From contig NZ_LMGJ01000012.1 in NCBI RefSeq assembly GCF_001427385.1, positions 186,433-250,432 on the forward strand: DNA of 64,000 nt, given 5' to 3'. The notes beneath the pieces were generated by a model. The model was given only the letters and a program-made list of their open reading frames with translations, made no database searches and was not told the DNA's origin. The DNA is from Mesorhizobium sp. Root157 (GTDB taxonomy: Bacteria; Pseudomonadota; Alphaproteobacteria; Rhizobiales; Rhizobiaceae). Positions 20,928 through 28,704 of this stretch are shown here, one piece after another (the first letter of the stretch is position 1; each line of letters starts with the position of its first letter). The translations under genes were made by a program, and so were the position numbers.

Positions 20928-22328
20928 TCAGTGATCGAACGCCTTGACGATTTCCTCGGTCATCTTCTTGGCATCGCCGAGCAGCATCATGGTGCCGTCC
21001 TTGTAGAACAGCGTGTTGTCGATGCCGGCATAGCCGGAGCCGAGCGAGCGCTTGACGAACAGGCAGGTGCGGGCCTTGTCGACCTCGAGGATCGGCATGC
21101 CGTAGATCGGCGAGGATTTGTCGTCGCGCGCCGAAGGGTTGGTCACGTCGTTGGCGCCGATGACATAGGCGACGTCGGCCTGCGCGAACTCGGAGTTGAT
21201 GTCCTCCAGTTCGAACACCTCGTCGTAAGGCACGTTGGCCTCGGCCAGAAGCACGTTCATGTGGCCGGGCATGCGGCCGGCGACCGGGTGGATGGCGTAT
21301 TTGACCTCGACGCCGTTGGCCTTGAGCTTGTCGGCCATTTCGCGCAGCGCGTGCTGCGCCTGCGCCACCGCCATGCCGTAGCCGGGCACGATGATGACCT
21401 TTTGCGCATTCATCATCAGGTAGGCGGCATCGTCCGCCGAACCCTGCTTGACGGTGCGCTCGATGCCGTCGTCGCTGCTGGCGGCGGCCGTCTCGCCGCC
21501 GAAGCCGCCGAGGATGACCGAGATGAAGGAACGGTTCATGCCCTTGCACATGATGTAGGACAGGATCGCACCGGAGGAGCCGACCAGCGCGCCGGTGATG
21601 ATCAGCGCCAGGTTGCCCAGCGTGAAGCCGAGTGCCGCCGCCGCCCAGCCCGAATAGGAGTTCAGCATCGAGATGACGACCGGCATGTCGGCGCCGCCGA
21701 TGGGGACGATGAGCAGCACGCCGAGCACCAGCGACGCAGCCACGATCAGCCAGAAGATGGTGTAGCTTTGCGTGGTCACCAGAAGCACGATCAGCACGAT
21801 GAGCGCTGCGCCGAGCGCGATGTTGATGAGGTGGCGCGCCGGCAGCATGATCGGCTTGCCGGACATGCGCCCGTCGAGCTTGAGGAAGGCGATGACCGAG
21901 CCGGTGAAGGTGATGGCGCCGATGGCGACGCCAAGGCTCATCTCGACCAGTGCTTGGCCGTGGATGGCCCCAACCGTGCCGATGCCGAAGCTCTCTGGCG
22001 CATAGATGGCAGCCGCTGCCACCATCACGGCGGCGAGGCCGACGAGGCTGTGGAAGGCGGCGACGAGCTGCGGCATCGAGGTCATGGCTATGCGCCGTGC
22101 GATGACCGCGCCGACGCCGCCGCCGATGGCAAGCCCGATCAGGATGAGGCCGAGGCCGCCGGCCGAAGGCAGCGCCAGCGCCAGCGTGGTGACGATGGCG
22201 ATGGCCATGCCGATCATGCCGTAGGTGTTGCCCTTGCGGCTGGTGGTCGGGTGCGACAGGCCGCGCAGCGCCAGGATGAACAGGATGCCGGAGACGAGAT
22301 AGAGGAAGGAAGCGAGGTTCACGGACAC
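20928..22328 (-). CDS. pntB: NAD(P) transhydrogenase subunit beta
   Basis: PntB forms half of the membrane channel and the NADPH-binding domain of the proton-pumping transhydrogenase, which makes NADPH from NADH at the cost of the proton gradient. The 466-residue protein has about nine membrane segments (residues 1-270) and a C-terminal NADP domain with VPGYGMAVAQAQHALREM, HPVAGRMPGHMNVLLAEA and GANDVTNPSARDD. It is the last gene of a three-gene pnt operon on the minus strand, one base from the preceding gene, and ends at a strong terminator. Confidence 0.97.
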   Translation of the reverse strand: MSVNLASFLYLVSGILFILALRGLSHPTTSRKGNTYGMIGMAIAIVTTLALALPSAGGLGLILIGLAIGGGVGAVIARRIAMTSMPQLVAAFHSLVGLAAVMVAAAAIYAPESFGIGTVGAIHGQALVEMSLGVAIGAITFTGSVIAFLKLDGRMSGKPIMLPARHLINIALGAALIVLIVLLVTTQSYTIFWLIVAASLVLGVLLIVPIGGADMPVVISMLNSYSGWAAAALGFTLGNLALIITGALVGSSGAILSYIMCKGMNRSFISVILGGFGGETAAASSDDGIERTVKQGSADDAAYLMMNAQKVIIVPGYGMAVAQAQHALREMADKLKANGVEVKYAIHPVAGRMPGHMNVLLAEANVPYDEVFELEDINSEFAQADVAYVIGANDVTNPSARDDKSSPIYGMPILEVDKARTCLFVKRSLGSGYAGIDNTLFYKDGTMMLLGDAKKMTEEIVKAFDH

Positions 22329-22329
22329 G

Positions 22330-22752
22330 TCACTTTTCCTTCTTCTTGTACATGGCTAGCATGCGCTGGGTGACCAGGAAGCCGCCGAAGATGTTGACCG
22401 AGGCAAGCACCAGGGCCGTGAAGCCGAAGCCGGTGGCAAGGCCGGAGGCCGAGATGCCGACCGCCAGCAGTGCGCCGACCACGATCACCGAGGAGATGGC
22501 GTTGGTGACGGCCATCAGCGGCGTGTGCAGCGCCGGCGTCACCGACCACACCACATAGTAGCCGACGAAGATCGCCAGGACGAAGATGGCGAAACGGAAC
22601 ACGAACGGGTCGATCGCCCCGCCCGACAGCGCATGCGCCGCATCGCCTGCTGCATCGGCGGCGCTGGGAGCGCTGGCCAGATCCTGCGCCGCCATGCGCA
22701 CGGCGGCGATGGCCTGGTCGAGTTGGTCGAGCGCTTTCTGCAAGGTTTCCAT
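22330..22752 (-). CDS. pntAB: NAD(P) transhydrogenase alpha subunit, membrane part (PntAB)
   Basis: This 140-residue protein is the membrane portion of the alpha subunit, which in Escherichia coli is fused to the NAD domain but in alphaproteobacteria is a separate chain. About three hydrophobic segments follow an Ala-rich N-terminal helix (residues 1-45): [40 protein letters not shown] and [20 protein letters not shown]. It lies between the NAD-binding alpha gene (two bases upstream) and pntB (one base downstream), so the three subunits are made together. Confidence 0.95.
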   Translation of the reverse strand: METLQKALDQLDQAIAAVRMAAQDLASAPSAADAAGDAAHALSGGAIDPFVFRFAIFVLAIFVGYYVVWSVTPALHTPLMAVTNAISSVIVVGALLAVGISASGLATGFGFTALVLASVNIFGGFLVTQRMLAMYKKKEK

Positions 22753-22754
22753 CG

Positions 22755-24035
22755 TCAGGCCCCCTTCGATTTTGCAGCGGCAGGTTTCTTCGGCGCTGCC
22801 GGTTTCTTCGCGGCTGCCGCTTTCGGCGCTGCCGGCTTCTTCGCAGCTTCGGCCTTGGCCGGTTTGGCAGCGGGAGCAGGCTGCGCCACAGCCGCCTGTT
22901 CCTTGCCGGCGAAGGCCGCATGCACGATGCGGCCGCCGTCGGTCAGCATCGTCGCCTTGACCAGTTCGTCGTCGCGGTTGATGGCGATCTGCTTGCTGTC
23001 CTTGTCGATCATCGTTTCGAGGAAGGCATAAAGGTTCTTGGCGTAAAGCAGCGAGGCGGACGCCGCGATGCGTCCGGCCACGTTGAGATGGCCGACGATC
23101 TTGACGCCATTGGCGGTGGTGGCGACCTTGCCGGGCACCGCGCCCTCGACATTGCCGCCGCGCTCGACCGCCAGGTCGACGATCACCGAGCCGGGCTTCA
23201 TCGAAGCGACCATCGCCGCCGAGATCAGCTTGGGGGCCGGGCGGCCGGGGATCAGCGCGGTGGTGATGACGATGTCCTGCTTGGCGATATGCTCGGCCGT
23301 CAGCGCCGCTTGCTTCGCCTGGTATTCCTTCGACATTTCCTTGGCGTAGCCGCCGGCCGTCTCGGCTGCCTTGAATTCCTCGTCCTCGACGGCAAGGAAT
23401 TTTGCGCCCAGCGACTGAACCTGTTCCTTCACGGCGGGGCGAACGTCGGTCGCGGTCACCACCGCGCCCAGCCGGCGCGCCGTGGCGATCGCCTGCAGGC
23501 CGGCGACGCCGACGCCCATGATGAAGATCTTTGCCGCCGGAACCGTGCCCGCCGCCGTCATCATCATCGGCAGCGCCCGGTCATACTCGCCAGCCCCGTC
23601 GATCACCGCCTGGTAGCCGGCGAGGTTGGCCTGGCTGGAGAGAACGTCCATCACCTGTGCGCGGGTGATGCGCGGCATGAACTCCATGGCGAATGCGGTC
23701 ACGCCCGCCTTGGCAAGGGCAGCGACCGCTGCCTCGTTGCCGTAAGGGTCCATGGTGGCCAGCACTGCAGCGCCCTTTTTGTAGCCCTTGAGTTCGGCCT
23801 CGTTCGGGCGGCGCACCTTTAGCACCACGTCCGCCTTCGCGGCATCCGATGCCTTGCCGGTCTTGGCCCCGGCTTTGGCGAACTCCTCGTCGGGAATGCG
23901 CGACAGCGTGCCGGCGCCCGCCTCGACGATCACGTCGAAGCCAAGCCCCGCAAGTCGCTTTACCGTATCGGGAGAGGCCCCGACGCGGGTTTCCCCAGCG
24001 TCAACCTCTTTGGGTACGAAAATCGTCTGTCCCAC
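22755..24035 (-). CDS. pntAA: NAD(P) transhydrogenase alpha subunit, NAD-binding part (PntAA)
   Basis: The soluble 426-residue NAD(H)-binding domain of the transhydrogenase. It resembles alanine dehydrogenase: an N-terminal [20 protein letters not shown], the Rossmann glycine motif [20 protein letters not shown], and the RQD-loop region followed by [16 protein letters not shown]. The last 50 residues are a low-complexity tail of repeated AAKKPAAPK units that links it loosely to the membrane subunits; such tails vary widely between species. It heads the pnt operon, 81 bases after the aa3 oxidase subunit IV gene. Confidence 0.96.
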   Translation of the reverse strand: MGQTIFVPKEVDAGETRVGASPDTVKRLAGLGFDVIVEAGAGTLSRIPDEEFAKAGAKTGKASDAAKADVVLKVRRPNEAELKGYKKGAAVLATMDPYGNEAAVAALAKAGVTAFAMEFMPRITRAQVMDVLSSQANLAGYQAVIDGAGEYDRALPMMMTAAGTVPAAKIFIMGVGVAGLQAIATARRLGAVVTATDVRPAVKEQVQSLGAKFLAVEDEEFKAAETAGGYAKEMSKEYQAKQAALTAEHIAKQDIVITTALIPGRPAPKLISAAMVASMKPGSVIVDLAVERGGNVEGAVPGKVATTANGVKIVGHLNVAGRIAASASLLYAKNLYAFLETMIDKDSKQIAINRDDELVKATMLTDGGRIVHAAFAGKEQAAVAQPAPAAKPAKAEAAKKPAAPKAAAAKKPAAPKKPAAAKSKGA

Positions 24036-24116
24036 CGCATGATCCTTTCGGCTGGAGCCTTGCGCAGGTCGGCGGCGACCTTTGCGGCCACGCCTCAGGC
24101 CAAGGAGAGAAAGATT

Positions 24117-24341
24117 TTATCGCAGGATGAAGGCGCCTACGGCACAGGCCAGCAGAAATACGATAAAGCCGGAAATCGCGCCGCCGACGAAAAAGCCGAA
24201 GGCCATTCCGATCAGGGTCGCTGCGCAGCCCAGGGATCCGTATTTAGCCAGAAGCGTGAAGCCGTGATAGGTCCGCTCGTGCTCCGGATAGTCCATGTGA
24301 GCACCAAGTTCTACAGGACCGGTCGGCGTATGGTCGGCCAT
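24117..24341 (-). CDS. aa3-type cytochrome c oxidase subunit IV family protein
   Basis: A 74-residue protein of the bacterial aa3-type oxidase subunit IV family, recognised from MDYPEHERTYHGF followed by one or two hydrophobic segments (FTLLAKYGSLGCAATLIGMA and the GFFVGGAISGFIVFLLACAV region). The subunit sits at the edge of the aa3 oxidase and is not catalytic. The start at 24341 has GGAGGGG upstream; the open frame farther upstream is not coding. In rhizobia this gene is regularly placed before the pnt operon, as here, rather than with the other oxidase genes. Confidence 0.88.
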   Translation of the reverse strand: MADHTPTGPVELGAHMDYPEHERTYHGFTLLAKYGSLGCAATLIGMAFGFFVGGAISGFIVFLLACAVGAFILR

Positions 24342-24513
24342 AGGAATACCCCTCCGAAATTGACTCAACGGCACATAGCGAAAACCGCGCTGAAGGGCAA
24401 TGGCGCTATTGCCGCATCGTTCGCCTGGCTGGCGCAATCGATAGCGCGGCGAAGGAAATTCACAGCAACACGCGTGTGTGGCAAAAGCCTGCTTCGCCGC
24501 GAAAGAGAGTACG

Positions 24514-25131
24514 ATGACACTCACAGGATTTCTTGCCTACAGCGCTGCCCTCGGCATCGCCGCCGCCATTCCCGGCCCCGGCGTGACCGCGCTTGTCGCC
24601 CGCGCGCTCGGCTCCGGCTTCCGCTCGTCCTTCGCCATGTTCTGGGGCCTGTTGCTCGGCGACCTGTTCTATCTCACCGCTACCGTTCTCGGCCTTGCCT
24701 TCGTCGCCCAGCAGTTCGGCATGGTGTTTTTGGCGATCAAGTGGTTCGGCGTGCTTTACCTCGCCTGGCTCGGCTGGCGCTTCTGGAAAGGCGGTATTTC
24801 CGCGGAAACGGTGCAGGCCGGCAAGGCCAAGGGTGGTCTGGTGTCGAGCTTTATGGGCGGGCTGACGCTGACGCTCGGCAATCCAAAGACCATGATCTTC
24901 TATCTCGCCATCACGCCGACCATCGTCAATCTTCGCGCCATAACCCTTGGCGACTATGCCATTCTCCTGAGCGTCACGGCGCTGATCCTGCTGGTGGTGC
25001 TGGTGCCTTACCTTGTGCTGGCGGCCAAGGCGCGCTGGTTCCTGTCCTCGCCGCGCGCCCTCAAGCGTTTGAACCGCACCGCCGCTTCCTTCATGATCGG
25101 CGCGGCGGCGGCCATCGCGGCACGACATTGA
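24514..25131 (+). CDS. LysE/RhtB-family amino acid exporter
   Basis: A 205-residue inner-membrane exporter with about six hydrophobic segments. The family signature AAIPGPGVTALVARALGSG lies in the first loop, and GGLTLTLGNPKTMIFYLAI in the middle, as in homoserine/threonine (RhtB) and lysine (LysE) exporters. It is divergent from the aa3 subunit IV gene. No regulator gene of the LysG type is adjacent, so the substrate is open. Confidence 0.93.
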   Translation: MTLTGFLAYSAALGIAAAIPGPGVTALVARALGSGFRSSFAMFWGLLLGDLFYLTATVLGLAFVAQQFGMVFLAIKWFGVLYLAWLGWRFWKGGISAETVQAGKAKGGLVSSFMGGLTLTLGNPKTMIFYLAITPTIVNLRAITLGDYAILLSVTALILLVVLVPYLVLAAKARWFLSSPRALKRLNRTAASFMIGAAAAIAARH

Positions 25132-25403
25132 CGGATAGCAGGCGCAAACCGCGAAACAGTTTCAGCCAAAACGAAATGCAGGAATCGGTGGATGGACCAG
25201 TCGTCCAAACCCATCCGATATGCGCCGTCAGGGGAACATTATTGCGGGAAGCGCCAAAATAATCCGGAAATGGGACATTTCAGGAAATTCCTTCCCTTGT
25301 GCGCAGGCTTTTCAGCACGCTTCCCACTCGGATAGTCTCATTTCGTCGCCTATTTTCGCTATGAACACGTAAAACCAGAAGCCGCCGACTCGATGCGAGA
25401 GTG

Positions 25404-26390
25404 ATGCCCATGACCAGATCCGAGGCTTCCGCCCATATTCCCGGCCGTGGCCGTATCTACAATTCGATCACCGAGACGATCGGCGACACGCCGCTGGTGC
25501 GGCTGGACCGTTTCGCGAAAGAAAAGGGCATCGTCGCCAATCTTCTGGTCAAGCTGGAGTTCTTCAATCCCATCGCCTCGGTCAAGGACCGCATCGGCGT
25601 GGCGATGATCGAGGCGCTGGAGGCAGAGGGCCGCATCAAGCCCGGCAAGACGACGCTGATCGAACCGACTTCGGGCAACACGGGCATCGCGCTCGCCTTT
25701 GCCGCCGCCGCCAAGGGATACAAGCTGATCCTCACCATGCCGGAAACCATGTCGGTCGAGCGGCGAAAGATGCTCGCCCTGCTTGGTGCCGAACTCGTGC
25801 TCACGGAAGGCGCCAAGGGCATGAAGGGCGCCATCGCCAAGGCCGATGAACTGGCCGCCAAACTGCCCGATGCGGTCATTCCGCAGCAGTTCGAAAATCC
25901 GGCCAATCCCGAAATCCATCGCACCACGACTGCCGAGGAAATCTGGAACGACACTGAAGGTGGCGTCGACATCCTGATCGCCGGCATCGGCACCGGCGGC
26001 ACCATCACCGGCGTCGGCCAGGTGCTGAAGCAGCGCAAGCCGTCGGTCAAGGTGGTGGCGGTCGAGCCTGAAGCCTCCCCGGTTCTGTCGGGCGGTGCGC
26101 CAGGGCCGCACAAGATCCAGGGCATTGGTGCTGGCTTCGCCCCAAAAATCCTGGACACGACCGTCTATGACGAGGTGGTGACCGTATCGAACGACGACGC
26201 GGTGGCCAATGCGCGCCTTGTCGCGCGGCTTGAAGGGGTGCCGGTCGGCATCTCGTCGGGCGCGGCGCTGCAGGCTGCCATCGTCGTTGGCTCGCGGCCG
26301 GAAAACGCCGGCAAGAACATGGTCGTCATCATCCCGTCCTTCGCCGAGCGCTATCTCTCGACCGCCCTGTTCGAAGGCCTCGGCGCCTGA
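25404..26390 (+). CDS. cysK: Cysteine synthase A (O-acetylserine sulfhydrylase)
   Basis: This PLP enzyme makes cysteine from O-acetylserine and sulfide. The 328-residue protein has the PLP-lysine motif [13 protein letters not shown], the substrate loop [20 protein letters not shown], the phosphate-binding glycine loop [12 protein letters not shown] and the C-terminal [10 protein letters not shown]. The start may be ATG 25404 or ATG 25410; neither has a strong ribosome site. The 272-base stretch upstream, after the LysE gene, holds no gene that I can support. A GST gene follows 121 bases downstream. Confidence 0.95.
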   Translation: MPMTRSEASAHIPGRGRIYNSITETIGDTPLVRLDRFAKEKGIVANLLVKLEFFNPIASVKDRIGVAMIEALEAEGRIKPGKTTLIEPTSGNTGIALAFAAAAKGYKLILTMPETMSVERRKMLALLGAELVLTEGAKGMKGAIAKADELAAKLPDAVIPQQFENPANPEIHRTTTAEEIWNDTEGGVDILIAGIGTGGTITGVGQVLKQRKPSVKVVAVEPEASPVLSGGAPGPHKIQGIGAGFAPKILDTTVYDEVVTVSNDDAVANARLVARLEGVPVGISSGAALQAAIVVGSRPENAGKNMVVIIPSFAERYLSTALFEGLGA

Positions 26391-26511
26391 TTGGCGGGCG
26401 TCTTGCTGGACCGCTGAAAAAAGCGCCTTGGCGCAGGCTTCACGCGTTGAGGCGCGCCGGCTTTCGGCTACAAATCCTCCGGCCCGTGTAGCGCGGGCGG
26501 GGAGAATCAGC

Positions 26512-27132
26512 ATGTACAAACTTTATACGCGTCCCGGCAGCGGCGGCTTCGTCGCCGAGGCCGCATTTCTTCTGGCCGGCGAACCGTTCGAGCAGATCAA
26601 CGTTCCGAAAACCGACAAGCCCGAAGCCGCGTTTCTCGCCATCAGTCCGCTCAATCAGGTGCCTGTGCTGTCCTTGCCGGACGGCCACACGATCACGGAA
26701 TCGGTCGCCATCTGCATGCTGCTGGCCGAGCGCCATCCGAAGGCGGGTCTCGCGCCGCAAGACAGCGCCCCGGCGCGGGCGGATTTCCTGCGCTGGATGG
26801 CCTTCATGACGTCGGCCATCTATCCGGCGGTGCTGCGCTTCTACTATCCGCATCGCTACTCGGCCGATGACGGCGCGAAGGCGGGTGTCAGGAAGGCAGC
26901 CATTGCCGAACTCGACCGCGACTTCGCCGTTGTCGACAACGCGCTGGCCGGGCGTGAGTGGCTGGCCGGCGATCGCATGACCATTGCCGACGTCTATCTT
27001 CTGATGCTGTTTTCCTGGCACCCCGAAGCGGATCGGGCAAGGCAGGCGTTCGCCAATGTCGAGCGCCTGTGCACCGGATTGCGGGATCATCCGGTGCTGG
27101 CAAAACTCAATGCCAGCCACGAGATGTGGTGA
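26512..27132 (+). CDS. Glutathione S-transferase family protein
   Basis: A 206-residue cytosolic GST. The thioredoxin-like N-terminal half contains NQVPVLSLPDGHTITESVAI, where VPVL and ESVAI are the glutathione-binding segments, and the helical C-terminal half carries the fold signature GDRMTIADVYLLML with the conserved Asp N-cap. The N-terminus MYKLYTRPGSGG has Ser at the position often used as the catalytic residue of bacterial beta-class or Ure2p-like GSTs. The substrate is unknown. It stands 121 bases after cysK and could be transcribed with it. Confidence 0.92.
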   Translation: MYKLYTRPGSGGFVAEAAFLLAGEPFEQINVPKTDKPEAAFLAISPLNQVPVLSLPDGHTITESVAICMLLAERHPKAGLAPQDSAPARADFLRWMAFMTSAIYPAVLRFYYPHRYSADDGAKAGVRKAAIAELDRDFAVVDNALAGREWLAGDRMTIADVYLLMLFSWHPEADRARQAFANVERLCTGLRDHPVLAKLNASHEMW

Positions 27133-27393
27133 CACTTGGAGCGCGTCCCGATCTTTCAGATTCGCTGACCGCGCTTTTGGTATTCGTTTGCCCGAAACAG
27201 GTTCCCACTTTCGGGCGACATGCAATAACGCTCTTACGTGTGTGATCTGAAAGGCGGCGGGCAACTGCCCGCGCCGGTGCGCTGGCCTTAGTGGCGGCGC
27301 GAGGCGGCCGGTTGTCCCTTGCGATAGGTGGTCGCGCGGGTATCCAGAGCCGGCTTTGAAATGCGGGGGCCGTGACGGCTTTCAGGCAGCATG

Positions 27394-27540
27394 TCAGTGC
27401 GTGCCGAAGCCGAGTTGGTGATTGCGGCGAGCGCAAGCCGGGCCTGGGCCGCGCATGTAGTAGCGCTCAGGCCGATAGGTTGGCGCGATGAACTCGCGCA
27501 CGGTGGCGGCATAGCCGCGTAGATGGTTCAAGATAGTCAT
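27394..27540 (-). CDS. Possible 48-residue protein, unknown
   Basis: A short frame beginning MTILNHLRGYAATVREFIAP and continuing TYRPERYYMRGPGP, with a basic C-terminal part. It has a believable mix of Tyr, Arg and Pro and chromosome-like codon use, but only a weak ribosome site (GGGACTGGAC) before the ATG. I do not recognise a family with certainty. It diverges from ku, and its promoter would lie in the stretch before ku. Confidence 0.4.
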   Translation of the reverse strand: MTILNHLRGYAATVREFIAPTYRPERYYMRGPGPACARRNHQLGFGTH

Positions 27541-27746
27541 TTTAGTCCAGTCCCTGTCCCGAACTTCGGAGTCCCTTCCGAATTACGGACACCATAGCGC
27601 CGAGGCGTGAATAGTCGGTGAACGCTATGTTAACTTTCGGTCGAAACCGCCTCGCTTCGTGGCGGGATTGCGGCTGATTCGGGGTCTTTTCATGCCTTTC
27701 GTCGGCATGTTTAGCGATGTGCCATTTGCGTCACACGAGCGTGGCC

Positions 27747-27771
27747 GGAACAAGCGGCTCGTTCGCCCGTT
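27747..27771 (+). promoter_or_regulatory. EcfG (RpoE2)-type general stress promoter for ku-ligD
   Basis: GGAAC (27747-27751) is followed after exactly 16 bases by CGTT (27768-27771), a perfect match to the consensus of the rhizobial general stress sigma factor. It ends 39 bases before the ku ATG, ideal spacing for a transcript start and a ribosome site (GGGGGAAG at about 27797-27804). It implies that the end-joining pair is switched on by the general stress response. Confidence 0.75.
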
Positions 27772-27810
27772 GTTGGCCCACGACAGTCGGGAACCCGGGG
27801 GAAGTATGTC

Positions 27811-28686
27811 ATGGCGCCACGCCCCGCTTGGAAAGGCTATCTCAAGCTCTCGCTCGTGACCTGCGCGGTGGAGTTGACCAACGTGGTCACCCATGCCGAG
27901 CGCATTTCCTTCCGTGTGCTCAACCGCAAGACCGGCAATACGGTCAACCGTGTCTACGTCGATGCGGAGACCGGAAAGCCGGTTGGAGATGGCGACGAGA
28001 TCAAGGGCTACGAGGTCGATGACGGCGACTTCGTGCATATCGAGGAAGAAGAGATCGAGGCGGTTCGCGTCGAATCCTCGAACATGATGAGCCTCGACGG
28101 TTTCGTCGACAAATCCTCCATCCAGCAGATCTATCTCGACACGCCTTATTATCTCGCGCCGGCCGACAAGGTGTCGCTCGATGCCTTCGCCGTCATCCGC
28201 GACGCCATGGCGGCCAGGAAGAAAGCGGGTTTGGCGCGCATCGTTTTGTATCGTCGCGAGCGTCCGGTGGTCATCGAACCCTTGGGCAACGGCATGGTGC
28301 TGACCACGCTGCGTTACGACAACACGGTGCGCCAGCCCGACACGGTGTTCGCCGATATCAAGCCGGTGAAGACCGACACGGAAATGATCGAACTTGCCGA
28401 ACACATCATCGACAAGAAGGCCGCGCGCTTCGATTCGTCGGTCTTCGACGACAAATATGAAGAGGCGCTGCTCGAACTGATCCGCGCCAAGAAGGCCGGC
28501 CGCAAGGCGCCCAAGGCAAAGGCTGCGCCCAAACCTTCCAATGTCGTCAATCTGTTCGAGGCGCTGAAGCAGAGCATTGCCGCCGACAATGACGACGCAG
28601 CGACATTGGCGAAACCCGCCAAGGCATCGAAGCCCAAGGTAGCGGCGCCGAAGGCCAGGCCGGCTGCCAAAAGCAAATCCGCCTAG
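27811..28686 (+). CDS. ku: Ku protein of bacterial non-homologous end joining
   Basis: Homodimeric Ku binds DNA double-strand ends and recruits LigD. The 291-residue protein opens with PAWKGYLKLSLVTCAVEL, the standard start of the Ku core, and continues through the KGYEVDDGDFVHIEEEEI segment and IVLYRRERPVVIEP to the core end near residue 230. The last 60 residues are a Lys/Ala/Pro-rich tail (KPAKASKPKVAAPKAR) that likely contacts DNA or LigD. ligD follows after 18 bases on the same strand. A perfect EcfG-type promoter lies just upstream. Rhizobia often have several ku genes; this may be one of a set. Confidence 0.96.
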   Translation: MAPRPAWKGYLKLSLVTCAVELTNVVTHAERISFRVLNRKTGNTVNRVYVDAETGKPVGDGDEIKGYEVDDGDFVHIEEEEIEAVRVESSNMMSLDGFVDKSSIQQIYLDTPYYLAPADKVSLDAFAVIRDAMAARKKAGLARIVLYRRERPVVIEPLGNGMVLTTLRYDNTVRQPDTVFADIKPVKTDTEMIELAEHIIDKKAARFDSSVFDDKYEEALLELIRAKKAGRKAPKAKAAPKPSNVVNLFEALKQSIAADNDDAATLAKPAKASKPKVAAPKARPAAKSKSA

Positions 28687-28704
28687 GCGCGGTCTGCTCT
28701 GACC

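Larger units (their letters stand above)
27133..27810. other. Long spacer between the GST gene and ku
   Basis: This 678-base stretch holds one possible small gene on the minus strand (27394-27540) and a perfect EcfG-type promoter for ku (27747-27771). The part 27133-27393 has no gene I can support. A short inverted repeat CATGCC/GGCATG lies near 27690-27710. The base content is a little lower in GC than the flanking genes. Confidence 0.6.

Noticed and set aside
20931..22373. 480-codon frame antisense to pntB
   Set aside because: A shadow frame, very rich in His, Asp and Arg as expected from reading a GC-rich gene backwards.
22330..24035. Transhydrogenase alpha subunit split in two genes, as a possible frameshift
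   Set aside because: The split form is normal in alphaproteobacteria and both parts have proper starts and stops.
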